A DNA stretch of 22,060 nucleotides, from NCBI GenBank assembly GCA_025999935.1, contig BNXY01000042.1, positions 1 through 22,060 on the forward strand, given 5' to 3'. The notes under the pieces are model-generated. The model saw only the letters and a list, made by a program, of their open reading frames with translations. It was not told where the DNA came from and ran no database searches. Below are positions 1-8,500 of the stretch, in pieces. Position 1 is the first letter of the stretch; each line of letters starts with the position of its first letter. This stretch comes from Bacteroidia bacterium (GTDB lineage: Bacteria > Bacteroidota > Bacteroidia > Bacteroidales > Azobacteroidaceae). Made by a program: the position numbers and the translations under genes.

Positions 1-99
1 AAACAGCTCATCACAGGGATCGTCGGAACTCAGCTCTCGGTTTTCGCAGGAACAGAGCAGGAGCAACAGGCTGATGTATGTGCCGATAACGCGGTTCAT
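1..99 (-). CDS. Partial lipoprotein, probable fimbrial/surface operon member
   Basis: Only the first 33 codons lie in the window; the gene continues past base 1. The ATG is at 99-97 and the peptide starts MNRVIGTYISLLLLLCSCEN, a classic lipoprotein signal: a basic residue near the N-terminus, a leucine-rich core and a Cys-containing lipobox (LLCSC). It is followed by an acidic stretch (SSDDPCDE) of the kind expected for surface export in Bacteroidota. It begins only four bases after the stop of the DUF3575 gene, so the two are almost certainly co-transcribed. In Bacteroidales, DUF3575 proteins often precede FimB/Mfa2-like or DUF3868 fimbrial components. Assigning this fragment to that class is an inference from context; the visible sequence only proves a lipoprotein. 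Confidence 0.7.
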   Translation of the reverse strand, partial: MNRVIGTYISLLLLLCSCENRELSSDDPCDELF

Positions 100-103
100 T
101 TAC

Positions 104-1510
104 TTATTTTTTTATCAGATAAACAATTGATACTGCGGCCTGTGTAGGGCCGATATACCTGCGCTGCTTGGTACTCCGCTTGGGGTAGCAGTCGGCGCAC
201 GAACTGTGGTTGTACTCATTGTATTCCCCGCCTAAGTAGCCGACTCCAAGATTGAAATTCAGATTCCACCGGCGGGAGAGTGGCAGGGAATAACCGCCGG
301 TAAAGCCCAGCGAATAGCTGAGGTTGCTGAGAAACCCCAAGGGTTCCCCCCCTTTGGGAAACAGGCGGACATCGTAAGTGCCCACAGCTCCGTAAACACC
401 GGTGAAAAATCCGGTCAGGGCCTGCGGTCGCTCGCCCCACCAGTAGCGGTTTTCCAGCCAGAGCATCTGGATGCGGTAGCTCCAATAGTTGGGTGAGCGG
501 GTATCCATCCACGTCCACGCGCCCTGCAGCAACAGGGACTGCCGGTTGAAGGCAAGCTCCAGCGAAAGGTTGGGAAGCAAAGCGGCGTCGTACAGCAAAT
601 TGGAACTAACGGCAAACACCCGGGACGCCGCCCTGTTTACAGGAAAAGTCTGAACGAGGGTATCGCGCAAAACTACCGTGTCGCGCAAAACCACCGTATT
701 GTTTACAGTAACCGTATTATTGACGGTAACCGCATCTTTATTTTCCTTAACGTCTTTAAAGTCCTTAAAGTCCTTAACGTCTTTAACGTCCTTATTTTTA
801 AGAAAATACCCCAGCGGACTGCCTTCCCCAGCCGGAATATAACTGCCGTCGTCCATCAAAAAGCGAACGCTCACATATTGCAGCCTGCTGAAAATATTTG
901 CTTTGAGATATTTTTGCGTTGCAGGCGGCAAATTGCGCAGTTCCTGCAGCAGCAGATTTTCATTCCGCGTCCTGCCCAGCAGAAAAAGAATTTTTCCCTT
1001 GTCCGGCACACGGTCGTCTTCCGAGACCATGTATTGAAAACCTTCCCAGTCGATGCCCGCCGCTTTTTCGTCGATGCAGCTGCGGTCAAAACCGGGATGC
1101 TTCCACATGATATACACTTCCATTGCTTTGGCGCGGGCAATCGACAGGCTCCGGTTGTGCTCTGCCGTGCCGGCGGGCGAAGCGGCGCCGACAACTAATA
1201 CGCTGTCGATGTGATTATAGACTTCCGGCATGTTCAGCAGAAAATCCAGCGCGTCGAAGACAGAGCGGTTGGTTTTAAAATCGCGCTTCAACTGTACGCT
1301 GTCGGTCTGGAAGAAAAAGACTTTGGAGCCGAATACCAAAGCTGTATCCTGCGCTTTGGCAGTAAACGGGAGGAATACTAAGCAAGTAAAAAGCATTGTC
1401 GGGACAGGCTTGAACAAGCCCCCTTTAAAGTACTTTCCTTGTGAACAGGTATCTTTAAATATCTGTTTCACCGCAGTTAAAAATACTGTGCAGTAATTTT
1501 CTAAATTCAT
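104..1510 (-). CDS. DUF3575 outer-membrane protein with OmpA-like N-terminal domain
   Basis: The predicted secreted or outer-membrane protein is about 468 residues from the ATG at 1510. An upstream GTG at 1549 is unlikely because it overlaps a -7 box (TATATTTG, 1556-1549). The signal core is LFTCLVFLPFTAKAQ, preceded by an unusually long n-region; a later ATG at 1396 is possible but would leave no basic residue before the core. The next domain has an OmpA-like stretch (VLVVGAASPAG, then NRSLSIARAKA). A linker contains three low-complexity tandem tracts (KDV/KDF, TVNN, VVLRDT). The C-terminal ~170 residues match DUF3575: NLLYDAALLPNLSLE, then aromatic-rich beta strands such as YWSYRIQMLWLENRYWW, compatible with a small beta-barrel. 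The 4-base gap to the downstream lipoprotein suggests a fimbria-type operon. Base composition is richer in GC than in the neighbours. Confidence 0.8.
   Translation of the reverse strand: MNLENYCTVFLTAVKQIFKDTCSQGKYFKGGLFKPVPTMLFTCLVFLPFTAKAQDTALVFGSKVFFFQTDSVQLKRDFKTNRSVFDALDFLLNMPEVYNHIDSVLVVGAASPAGTAEHNRSLSIARAKAMEVYIMWKHPGFDRSCIDEKAAGIDWEGFQYMVSEDDRVPDKGKILFLLGRTRNENLLLQELRNLPPATQKYLKANIFSRLQYVSVRFLMDDGSYIPAGEGSPLGYFLKNKDVKDVKDFKDFKDVKENKDAVTVNNTVTVNNTVVLRDTVVLRDTLVQTFPVNRAASRVFAVSSNLLYDAALLPNLSLELAFNRQSLLLQGAWTWMDTRSPNYWSYRIQMLWLENRYWWGERPQALTGFFTGVYGAVGTYDVRLFPKGGEPLGFLSNLSYSLGFTGGYSLPLSRRWNLNFNLGVGYLGGEYNEYNHSSCADCYPKRSTKQRRYIGPTQAAVSIVYLIKK
655..797 (-). repeat. Three consecutive in-frame tandem tracts in the DUF3575 linker
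   Basis: Reading the minus strand, a 9-bp unit encoding KDV or KDF is repeated about six times (about 797-738). It is followed by an imperfect 18-bp unit encoding TVNN (about 731-692) and an 18-bp unit encoding VVLRDT (about 700-655). All unit lengths are multiples of three, so gain or loss of units changes linker length without a frameshift. The tracts separate the OmpA-like domain from the barrel domain. Confidence 0.8.
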
Positions 1511-1548
1511 AATCGTGTGTGTAAAAATGAACATTGTCAAATTCGGCA

Positions 1549-1581
1549 CAAATATATGTATTATTTTTCATAAAAAAACAA
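1549..1581 (-). promoter_or_regulatory. Candidate Bacteroidota promoter of the DUF3575 operon
   Basis: On the minus strand, TATATTTG (1556-1549) matches the -7 consensus TAnnTTTG exactly. A TTG at 1581-1579 could be the -33 element, but the 22-bp spacer is slightly longer than the usual 19-21. The -7 box covers the GTG at 1549, which supports translation starting downstream at 1510. Confidence 0.45.
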
Positions 1582-1605
1582 ATTCAAATATTATTTTTCA
1601 TAAAA
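1560..1605. repeat. 16-bp direct repeat upstream of the DUF3575 gene
   Basis: ATTATTTTTCATAAAA occurs at 1560-1575 and again, identically, at 1590-1605, a period of 30 bp. One copy overlaps the spacer of the candidate promoter, so the pair could be a tandem regulator site. It may also be simple AT-rich duplication. The rest of the 1,550-1,761 intergenic stretch shows nothing else recognisable. Confidence 0.55.
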
Positions 1606-1761
1606 TAGCAAAATTAATTTGATTTATAGCAGAAATTGTTGTGATTCGTTGTTGGTTTTTGCATTTTCAGAAACGAGCGTTTTTGACAACAAGACACCTC
1701 ACCTCTTCTTCTTTGAGAATATAACGCCTCAAAAAAAGATTTAACCTAAAATTGTTCTATT

Positions 1762-3588
1762 TCATTTGGGGAATAATTCTTTTCTTTGGGGAATTTTTAT
1801 TTCCAAATCCTCCGCCAGCGGAATATTATTATACCGCACCCGCTTCATGTTTTCCAAGAAGAGAATCATATCTTCTTCGATGCTTATCAGGTTTTTGTAG
1901 AATGTTTTGGCTTTTTTAGTCGCCTTAAAATCGATGATAAACTGTTGGAGAGGAATCAGCATTTGGGCGATAAACTGTTTGTGGAAATAGATAATGGCTT
2001 TTTGGCAGCGGTCTTTCAGCAGAGAAATGTCGTCGGTGGTTTCTTGTTGGATGATTTGCCGCAGTTGGTTTTGGAATTTGAGGGTCGTATCTTCAAGCAA
2101 TCTGACTTTCACTTTAAATTCGGATAATAAGACTTTGGCGGGATCGTATTCTTTGGTTGTTTTTTCTTCCAGCAATTTTTCAAATTCGCGCAACAATTGG
2201 TATATAGGTTTCCATTCAAAATACAAGAGCAAACGTTCCGCCCAGAATTTCTTTTTCCCCTGACTGAACAAATGCCGGAGTTCTTCTTCCGCTTTTTCGT
2301 TTTGACTGAACCGGACGGCATAGTCGTCGGTCAGGATGCAACTTGGATGAATTTTGGAAAAAAGTATGATTCCATCGAGAGAAGTGCACCGGCTCAAGGC
2401 CACGTAAGTCTGTCCGGCGGCGAAAGAGGCGCCGGTGTCGATAATCGCTTTGTCGAAAGTCAATCCCTGGCTTTTGTGAATCGTAATCGCCCAGGCCAAG
2501 CGGAGCGGATATTGGCTGAACGCGCCTAATACTTCTTCTTCAATTGTTCCGGATTCTTTGTTGAGCGAGTAACGCATGTTTTCCCAAGTTTCTTTCGGAA
2601 CAATAATTTCTTCGTTTGACTCCGGAATATAGACATAAATCTGGTCGGCGATAATTCGACTGATATTAGCGATTTTACCATTAAAATAACGTCCTTCCGG
2701 GTCGTTTCGGAGAAACATAATCTGCGCTCCCACTTTCAAGTGCAATTCCATATCGGTCGGCAAAGAAAAATCCGGAAATTCGCCCTTAACGCTTCCGCTA
2801 AAAATTCGTTCTTCGGACGATAAGGCGGCTAATTTCCGGTTATTGATATTGTCCGCCCGGTAATTGTGGGTAGTCAGGATGATGTAATTGTCGCCTTCGT
2901 CCGGAACAAAATCAGGATTGTAATGTTTGTTCAGTTCTTTGTAGTCTTCGGGTGTGGCGGCATTGTTCCGGACACGATTCAACAGGCTCACGAAAACTTG
3001 GTCGCCTTGCCGATAGACTTTTTTCAATTCCAAGTAAACCGGCCGGGTTTGTTCAATGACCTTGGCATGAAAGAAGAAAGTACTCGTGTAGTGCATTTTC
3101 AATAAATTCCATTCGTCTTCTTTGGCAACGGGCGGCAATTGAAACATATCGCCGATGTACAAAACCTGTATGCCGCCGAAGGGCCGGGAATTGTGGCGAA
3201 TTCTTCGCAAAGTTTCGTCGATGCAATCCAGCACATCGGCGCGCAACATACTGACTTCGTCGATAATCAGCAATTCCAATTGCTTCAACAGGTCGATTTT
3301 CTGTTTGGAGAACCGGAAAAAATTCTTTTTCAAGGCATTGGAATATCCCGGAATAAAAGGTTCAAAAGGCAACTGAAAAAGAGAATGTAGCGTTACGCCT
3401 CCCGCATTGATAGCCGCTACTCCGGTCGGAGCCGCCACAATCGCGTTTTTGTGCGTGTGTTCCTTGATGTGTTTCAGGAACGTTGTTTTACCTGTTCCGG
3501 CTTTTCCCGTTAGAAAAATATGTTCTGAGGTTTGGTTAATAAAGTCAGTGGCTAACTGAAAAATAGGATTGTTTTTGTCGGGCTTCAT
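1762..3588 (-). CDS. PIF1/RecD-like superfamily 1B DNA helicase
   Basis: The 608-residue protein runs from the ATG at 3588. The GTG at 3615 is rejected because it overlaps the -7 box TATCTTTG at 3624-3617. Visible SF1 helicase motifs in order: Walker A GKAGTGKT (residues 28-35); PTGVAAINAGGVTLHS (motif Ia region); Walker B LLIIDEVSML; motif III GDMFQLPPV; and near residue 380 AITIHKSQGLTFD with QTYVALSRC (motifs V and VI). This order is typical of PIF1-like and RecD2-like helicases that unwind DNA 5' to 3' and help replication or repair. The last ~190 residues are charged and helical, with no motif I recognise; some Bacteroidales relatives are longer and may end in an HRDC-like domain. It is divergently transcribed from the tricorn-like gene and shares a ~115-bp intergenic region with it. 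Confidence 0.9.
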   Translation of the reverse strand: MKPDKNNPIFQLATDFINQTSEHIFLTGKAGTGKTTFLKHIKEHTHKNAIVAAPTGVAAINAGGVTLHSLFQLPFEPFIPGYSNALKKNFFRFSKQKIDLLKQLELLIIDEVSMLRADVLDCIDETLRRIRHNSRPFGGIQVLYIGDMFQLPPVAKEDEWNLLKMHYTSTFFFHAKVIEQTRPVYLELKKVYRQGDQVFVSLLNRVRNNAATPEDYKELNKHYNPDFVPDEGDNYIILTTHNYRADNINNRKLAALSSEERIFSGSVKGEFPDFSLPTDMELHLKVGAQIMFLRNDPEGRYFNGKIANISRIIADQIYVYIPESNEEIIVPKETWENMRYSLNKESGTIEEEVLGAFSQYPLRLAWAITIHKSQGLTFDKAIIDTGASFAAGQTYVALSRCTSLDGIILFSKIHPSCILTDDYAVRFSQNEKAEEELRHLFSQGKKKFWAERLLLYFEWKPIYQLLREFEKLLEEKTTKEYDPAKVLLSEFKVKVRLLEDTTLKFQNQLRQIIQQETTDDISLLKDRCQKAIIYFHKQFIAQMLIPLQQFIIDFKATKKAKTFYKNLISIEEDMILFLENMKRVRYNNIPLAEDLEIKIPQRKELFPK

Positions 3589-3616
3589 CGTTTTTTTATT
3601 TAATAAAACATGCACA

Positions 3617-3624
3617 CAAAGATA
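3617..3624 (-). promoter_or_regulatory. -7 box for the helicase gene
   Basis: TATCTTTG on the minus strand is a perfect TAnnTTTG match, about 28 bases upstream of the chosen ATG at 3588. No TTG lies at the ideal -33 distance, so strength is uncertain. The box sets the translational start downstream of 3615. Confidence 0.55.
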
Positions 3625-3643
3625 TAAAAAATAAATTATTTTG

Positions 3644-3674
3644 TTGATATATTCAAAAATATGACGTAATTTTA
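3644..3674 (+). promoter_or_regulatory. Candidate promoter of the tricorn-protease operon
   Basis: TTG at 3644-3646 and TAATTTTA at 3667-3674 are separated by 20 bp. This fits the Bacteroidota -33/-7 arrangement except for the last base of the -7 box. It lies 31 bases before the ATG at 3706 and overlaps the upstream region of the divergent helicase gene. Confidence 0.45.
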
Positions 3675-3705
3675 CCGATTAATTTGATTATAAATGTTTA
3701 TATCG

Positions 3706-6700
3706 ATGAAAAAACAATTAATCCTTTTCGTTTTCGCTTTAGCGGCTTTTTTTACCGCTTCAGCCCAGCAGGAAGCCCGTTTGTTGCGCTTCCCGACCAT
3801 ACACGACAATCAATTGGTATTTACCTACGCCGGAGATTTATACACGGTGGAATCCAAAGGCGGAGTCGCCCGCAAGATCACCAATGGCGCCGGTTACGAA
3901 ATGTTTGCCAAATTCTCTCCCGATGGCAAGCAAATTGCTTTTACGGGACAATACGACGGCAATACCGAAGTTTATACGATTCCTGCCGCAGGCGGCGAAC
4001 CGGTGCGTCTGACTTATACCGCTACTTTGGGACGGGACGATATTTCCGACCGGATGGGACCTAACAATATTACCCTCTCTTGGAAAGATAACGAAAAAAT
4101 TGTTTACCGTTCGCGCAAGGAATCCTTCAACGATTTCAAAGGTAAGTTGTATCTTGCTTCCATCAAAGGCGGATTGTCGGAAGAACTTCCTTTGCCCGTG
4201 GGCGGATTCTGTTCTTATTCGCCCGACAAATCGCAATTGGCTTACAACCGGGTATTCCGCGAATTTCGTACTTGGAAATACTACAAAGGCGGGATGGCAG
4301 ACGAAATATGGATATACGATTTCAAAACCAAGAAAACAGAAAAAATTACAGACAACCCGAATCAAGATATTTTTCCAATGTGGATTGGCAAGGAAATTTA
4401 TTACATTTCCGACCGCGACCGGATTATGAATCTTTTCAGTTACAATACGGAAACGAAACAAACCAAGAAAGTAACCGATTTCAATGAATACGACATCAAA
4501 TTTCCGAGTTTGGGCAACCAATCCATCGTTTTTGAAAACGGCGGATACATCTATAATTTCGATATCGCTACCCAAAAAGCAAGCAAAATAACGATTTATC
4601 TGAACGAAGATTTTATCGGCGGACGCAGTCAATTGGTTGATGCTTCCAAGAGAACCGGCGGCGTAGCTATTTCTCCGGACGGCAATCGTTTGGTACTGAA
4701 CGCCCGTGGCGATGTTTACACTGTTCCGGTTAAATCAGGCATTACCCGCAACCTGACCGAAACTTCCGGCATTCACGAACGGAATCCGCAATGGTCGCCC
4801 GACGGAAAATGGATTGCCTACATCGCTGATGCTACCGGTGAAGATGAAATTTACATTCGCAGTCAGGACGGTTTGCAAAAACCGATTCAAATAACGACAA
4901 ACAGCGACACCTATAAATATGGTTTCGATTGGTCGCCCGACAGCAAAAAAATCCTTTGGAGCGACAAAATGCAACGGTTGCGTTATGTGGATGTCGATTC
5001 CAAAAAAATCACAGACGTGGAACAAACGCTTGATGGCGAAATCCGCAGCTTCAATTGGTCGCCCGACAGCCGTTGGATAACCTATACTTTACCGCGTTTC
5101 AATACAACGAATGTGGTTGTTATTTACAATTTGGAAAACAAGGGAAAACACATTGTTACGGACGAATGGTTCGATTCCGGCAACGCTTCTTTCAGTACCG
5201 ATGGAAAATATCTTTTATTCTCCTCCGCACGTAATTTTACCCCGACTTACAGCAGCACCGAATGGAATCATGTTTACAACAACATGGATAAATTGTATAT
5301 AGCGACTTTGAAAAAATCCACCCCTTCGCCTTTTGCCTACGTGAACGACGAGGTCGCCATCAAGGAAGATGCTGCCGACAAAAAACCGGATGAAAAGAAA
5401 CCAGAAGAAAAGAAAGATGCAAAAACAGCAAACATCGAAATCGACTTCGACGGAATACAAGGACGTTCTTTGGAAATCAATATCCCCGCAGGTCGGGTCA
5501 GCGGCGCTATCTGCATCGGCGACAATATTTATTACAACCGTGGAATGAATCTTTATCTGTATGATTTGAAGAAAAATAAAGAAACGGACTTGGGTGCGGT
5601 TTCGGTAGCAGGTATCACTCCGGATGCGAAAAAATTATTGGTTCGCGCCGGTAGAGGAGGCTTTGCCGTTATCGACCTTCCCAAAGGAAAAGTCAACGTA
5701 GAAGAAACCGTTAATCTTTCCGATGTAAAAACAATTGTTGATTTTCACGCCGAATGGAATCAGATTTTCAATGAATGTTGGCGGCAAATGCGCGACTTTT
5801 TCTATGACCCCGGTATGCACGGTGTGGATTGGAAAAAGATTCGCGAAAAATACCGGCCTTTGGTTCAATATGTCAACAATCGAAACGATTTGAATTACAT
5901 TATCGGAGAAATGATTGCCGAACTGAGTTGCGGTCACGCCTATATTGCCGGCGGCGATAAACAGGAACCGGCGCGGGTATCCACCGGTTTATTGGGCGCC
6001 AAACTGAGCCGTGATGCTTCGGGATATTACAAGATTGAGAAAATTTTTCCCGGACGAAATTGGTCGGAAAAACTCCGTTCTCCGTTGACGGAAGTTGGAG
6101 TCAATGCCAATGCGGGAGATTTTATTACCCATATCAATGGTAAATCAACCAAGGATTTAAACGATATTTATGCTGCGCTTTACGATAAAGCCGACAAACA
6201 AGTTGAATTGACTTTGAACGCCAAACCGGATGTTTCCGGTGGACGGAAAGTCATCGTCAAACCGATTGCGGACGAATCGTCTTTGTACTATTTTGAATGG
6301 GTGCAAGGCAATATTGACAAAGTAGATAAAGCGACCAACGGAAAAGTCGGCTACCTTCACATTCCGGATATGAGCGCGGAAGGCTTGAGCGAATTTGTGA
6401 AATATTATTATCCGCAATTGAATAAAAAAGCCTTGATTATCGACGATCGCGGCAATGGCGGCGGCAATGTATCGCCGATGATTATTGAGCGTTTGCGCCG
6501 AGAATTGTCTATGATGCAGGCTCCGCGCAATGCACAACCGCAGTCTAAACCCGATGGATTGATGATAGGTCCGAAAATTCTGTTGTTGGACAAATATTCC
6601 GCCTCCGACGGCGACTTGTTCCCTTATCAATTCAAATTTTTCAAATTAGGAAAAACCGTTGGCGTACGCTCTTGGGGCGGCGTTGTCGGTATCCGGGGCG

Positions 6701-6942
6701 CGCTGCCGCTGATTGACGGCGGAACGCTGAACCGTCCCGAATTTGCGCATTACGATGCGGAAGGCAAACAATTTGTGATTGAAGGTTACGGCGTTGACCC
6801 CGATTATGTGGTGGATAACGACCCTGCAAAAGAATACGCAGGCATCGACGAACAATTGAATAAAGCCATCGAATTGATTTTGGAAGATTTGAAAACAAAT
6901 CAGGGCAACTATCCGGCGCGTCCGGCTTATCCGGTAAAATAA
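3706..6942 (+). CDS. Tricorn-like S41 peptidase, secreted
   Basis: The 1,078-residue protein matches the family in length. An in-frame ATG at 3694 exists, but the one at 3706 directly begins a clean signal peptide (MKKQLILFVFALAAFFTASAQ), so a periplasmic location is expected. The N-terminal ~670 residues form two propeller-like regions with repeated FSPDGKQIAF / WSPDGKWIAY / WSPDSKKILW blades, broken by a Lys/Glu/Asp-rich linker (KKPDEKKPEEKK). A helical core domain and a PDZ-like segment (GVNANAGDFITHING) follow, then the peptidase half. Putative catalytic residues by analogy with Thermoplasma tricorn are H744 in GHAYIAGG, S967-D968 in YSASDGDLF and E1026 in EGYGVDPD; the oxyanion loop DDRGNGGGN is intact. 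The role is probably trimming of peptides in the periplasm. It heads a three-gene run with only 7-base gaps to the next gene. Confidence 0.93.
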   Translation: MKKQLILFVFALAAFFTASAQQEARLLRFPTIHDNQLVFTYAGDLYTVESKGGVARKITNGAGYEMFAKFSPDGKQIAFTGQYDGNTEVYTIPAAGGEPVRLTYTATLGRDDISDRMGPNNITLSWKDNEKIVYRSRKESFNDFKGKLYLASIKGGLSEELPLPVGGFCSYSPDKSQLAYNRVFREFRTWKYYKGGMADEIWIYDFKTKKTEKITDNPNQDIFPMWIGKEIYYISDRDRIMNLFSYNTETKQTKKVTDFNEYDIKFPSLGNQSIVFENGGYIYNFDIATQKASKITIYLNEDFIGGRSQLVDASKRTGGVAISPDGNRLVLNARGDVYTVPVKSGITRNLTETSGIHERNPQWSPDGKWIAYIADATGEDEIYIRSQDGLQKPIQITTNSDTYKYGFDWSPDSKKILWSDKMQRLRYVDVDSKKITDVEQTLDGEIRSFNWSPDSRWITYTLPRFNTTNVVVIYNLENKGKHIVTDEWFDSGNASFSTDGKYLLFSSARNFTPTYSSTEWNHVYNNMDKLYIATLKKSTPSPFAYVNDEVAIKEDAADKKPDEKKPEEKKDAKTANIEIDFDGIQGRSLEINIPAGRVSGAICIGDNIYYNRGMNLYLYDLKKNKETDLGAVSVAGITPDAKKLLVRAGRGGFAVIDLPKGKVNVEETVNLSDVKTIVDFHAEWNQIFNECWRQMRDFFYDPGMHGVDWKKIREKYRPLVQYVNNRNDLNYIIGEMIAELSCGHAYIAGGDKQEPARVSTGLLGAKLSRDASGYYKIEKIFPGRNWSEKLRSPLTEVGVNANAGDFITHINGKSTKDLNDIYAALYDKADKQVELTLNAKPDVSGGRKVIVKPIADESSLYYFEWVQGNIDKVDKATNGKVGYLHIPDMSAEGLSEFVKYYYPQLNKKALIIDDRGNGGGNVSPMIIERLRRELSMMQAPRNAQPQSKPDGLMIGPKILLLDKYSASDGDLFPYQFKFFKLGKTVGVRSWGGVVGIRGALPLIDGGTLNRPEFAHYDAEGKQFVIEGYGVDPDYVVDNDPAKEYAGIDEQLNKAIELILEDLKTNQGNYPARPAYPVK

Positions 6943-6949
6943 AAATAAA

Positions 6950-8494
6950 ATGGACAAAAAAGCAATACGAAAATTCGATATATTGGCCATAATCATATTG
7001 ATACTAATGTGTTACGCTATTACTCCGATATATTTCCCAAACGACACATTTTACAGCATCAAAGTTGGTCTGCAAATTCTGCAAAACGGAATCGACATGA
7101 AAGACCATTTTGCATGGCACGAAGACTTGCCTTACACTTACCCGCATTGGGCTTACGATGCGTTTATCGGGCTTTTATACAATTGGGGAGGTTTTTCGGC
7201 TATTTGCATTTCGACAATTGTATTGGCCTGCATATTGGGAGTAAGCATTTATTTTGTCAATATTGCATTGACAAAGAATAGATTAACTTCTTTGGTCACA
7301 GCAATTATGATTATTTTTTTGCTGGGAGAAAATTTTATTACGACAAGAGCGCAGTTAGTAAGTTATATCCTGTTTATGGCGGAACTGTACTGCATTGAAC
7401 AATTTCTTGAATCCAAACGCATCCGGTTTGCCGTAGGCTTGATTATCATAGCCGCGATTCTTGCTAATATTCATATTGCGGTATGGCCGTTTTTCTTTGT
7501 CCTGTTTTTGCCGTACATCGGCGAATTTGGGATAGCGGTAATTCGCGATTTGCCTCTGTTGAGCCGGATTTCTTTTCTTTTCACGAATATGTACAAAGTT
7601 GAGATCGGGAAAAACAGGAATACGTCCTATCTTATTCTAATTTTCGTAATTTGTTTATTTACGGGGTTTTTAACTCCAATTGGATTTTCTCCTTATACCT
7701 ATTTGTACAAATCAATAGCCGGTCCGAGTTTGGGATTAATCAACGAACATCAGCCCCTTGTTGTCATACAGTCGTTAAAGGCAATGTTCGTTATTCTTCT
7801 GTTTTTAATGTTTCTGACATTTACAAACAATAAAATTCGATTGAAAGATTTGTTTATGGTTGGAGGGTTGATTTTATTGGCTCTTTGGGGGCAAAGACAT
7901 ATTTCGTTGTTGTATATTATTGGCATGACAATTATCAATCAGTTAATATGTAATTATTTAAATAAAGATTTATCCGAAATTTCTGAAATTGTACAAAAAT
8001 TCTTTATTACCCTGAAAGGAAAAATAATTGCCATATCCACAATGCTGTTGGCTGCCGTGCTGCTAACCATCCCCAAACTTCATCAGGATTTTTTCAGCGA
8101 AATAATCTTTCCGGAAGGAACATGCGATTTCATCGTGGAGAATATGGATGTTAACAACATGAAATTGTTTAATGGATATGACTACGGCAGTTATTTGTTG
8201 TTTAGAGAAATTCCTGTTTTCATAGACTCTCGTGCAGATTTATATACAAAAAAATTCAATGGGAAAAAGGATATTTTTCCGGATTATTCCGACATAATGC
8301 GAATAAAAACGCATTATGAAACAAAGTTTGCCGAGTATGGGATTACCCATGTTATTTTACATAAAACGACTTCGTTGAATGTGATACTGGAGCAGGACGA
8401 ACGCTATAAGGAACTTTATTCCGATGAGTTTTTCGTCTTGTATGAACGAATAAGCAATAGCGATAATAAAAACATAGAAAATAATCTAAAATAA
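6950..8494 (+). CDS. Polytopic membrane protein, GT-C glycosyltransferase-like
   Basis: This 514-residue protein has about ten to twelve hydrophobic segments (for example ILAIIILILMCYAITPIYF near the start) and a soluble C-terminal tail. The first loop contains KDHFAWHEDLPYTYPHWAYD. The tail contains FNGYDYGSYLLFREIPVFID followed by SRADLY and ends in VLYER. Together these resemble a widespread family of uncharacterised membrane proteins with GT-C-type topology, in which the first loop and a C-terminal P-x-F-I-D-x-R-x-D-x-Y segment are conserved. The acceptor and donor are unknown; an undecaprenyl-linked sugar donor is only a guess from fold class. It starts 7 bases after the tricorn-like gene and ends 6 bases before the DUF362 gene, so co-transcription is likely. 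Codon usage is more AT-rich than in both neighbours. Confidence 0.6.
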   Translation: MDKKAIRKFDILAIIILILMCYAITPIYFPNDTFYSIKVGLQILQNGIDMKDHFAWHEDLPYTYPHWAYDAFIGLLYNWGGFSAICISTIVLACILGVSIYFVNIALTKNRLTSLVTAIMIIFLLGENFITTRAQLVSYILFMAELYCIEQFLESKRIRFAVGLIIIAAILANIHIAVWPFFFVLFLPYIGEFGIAVIRDLPLLSRISFLFTNMYKVEIGKNRNTSYLILIFVICLFTGFLTPIGFSPYTYLYKSIAGPSLGLINEHQPLVVIQSLKAMFVILLFLMFLTFTNNKIRLKDLFMVGGLILLALWGQRHISLLYIIGMTIINQLICNYLNKDLSEISEIVQKFFITLKGKIIAISTMLLAAVLLTIPKLHQDFFSEIIFPEGTCDFIVENMDVNNMKLFNGYDYGSYLLFREIPVFIDSRADLYTKKFNGKKDIFPDYSDIMRIKTHYETKFAEYGITHVILHKTTSLNVILEQDERYKELYSDEFFVLYERISNSDNKNIENNLK

Positions 8495-8500
8495 CACATT

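Noticed and set aside
3838..4632. 264-codon open frame on the minus strand inside the tricorn-like gene
   Set aside because: It is antisense to a highly conserved protein with a typical codon pattern; the translated product has no recognisable features.
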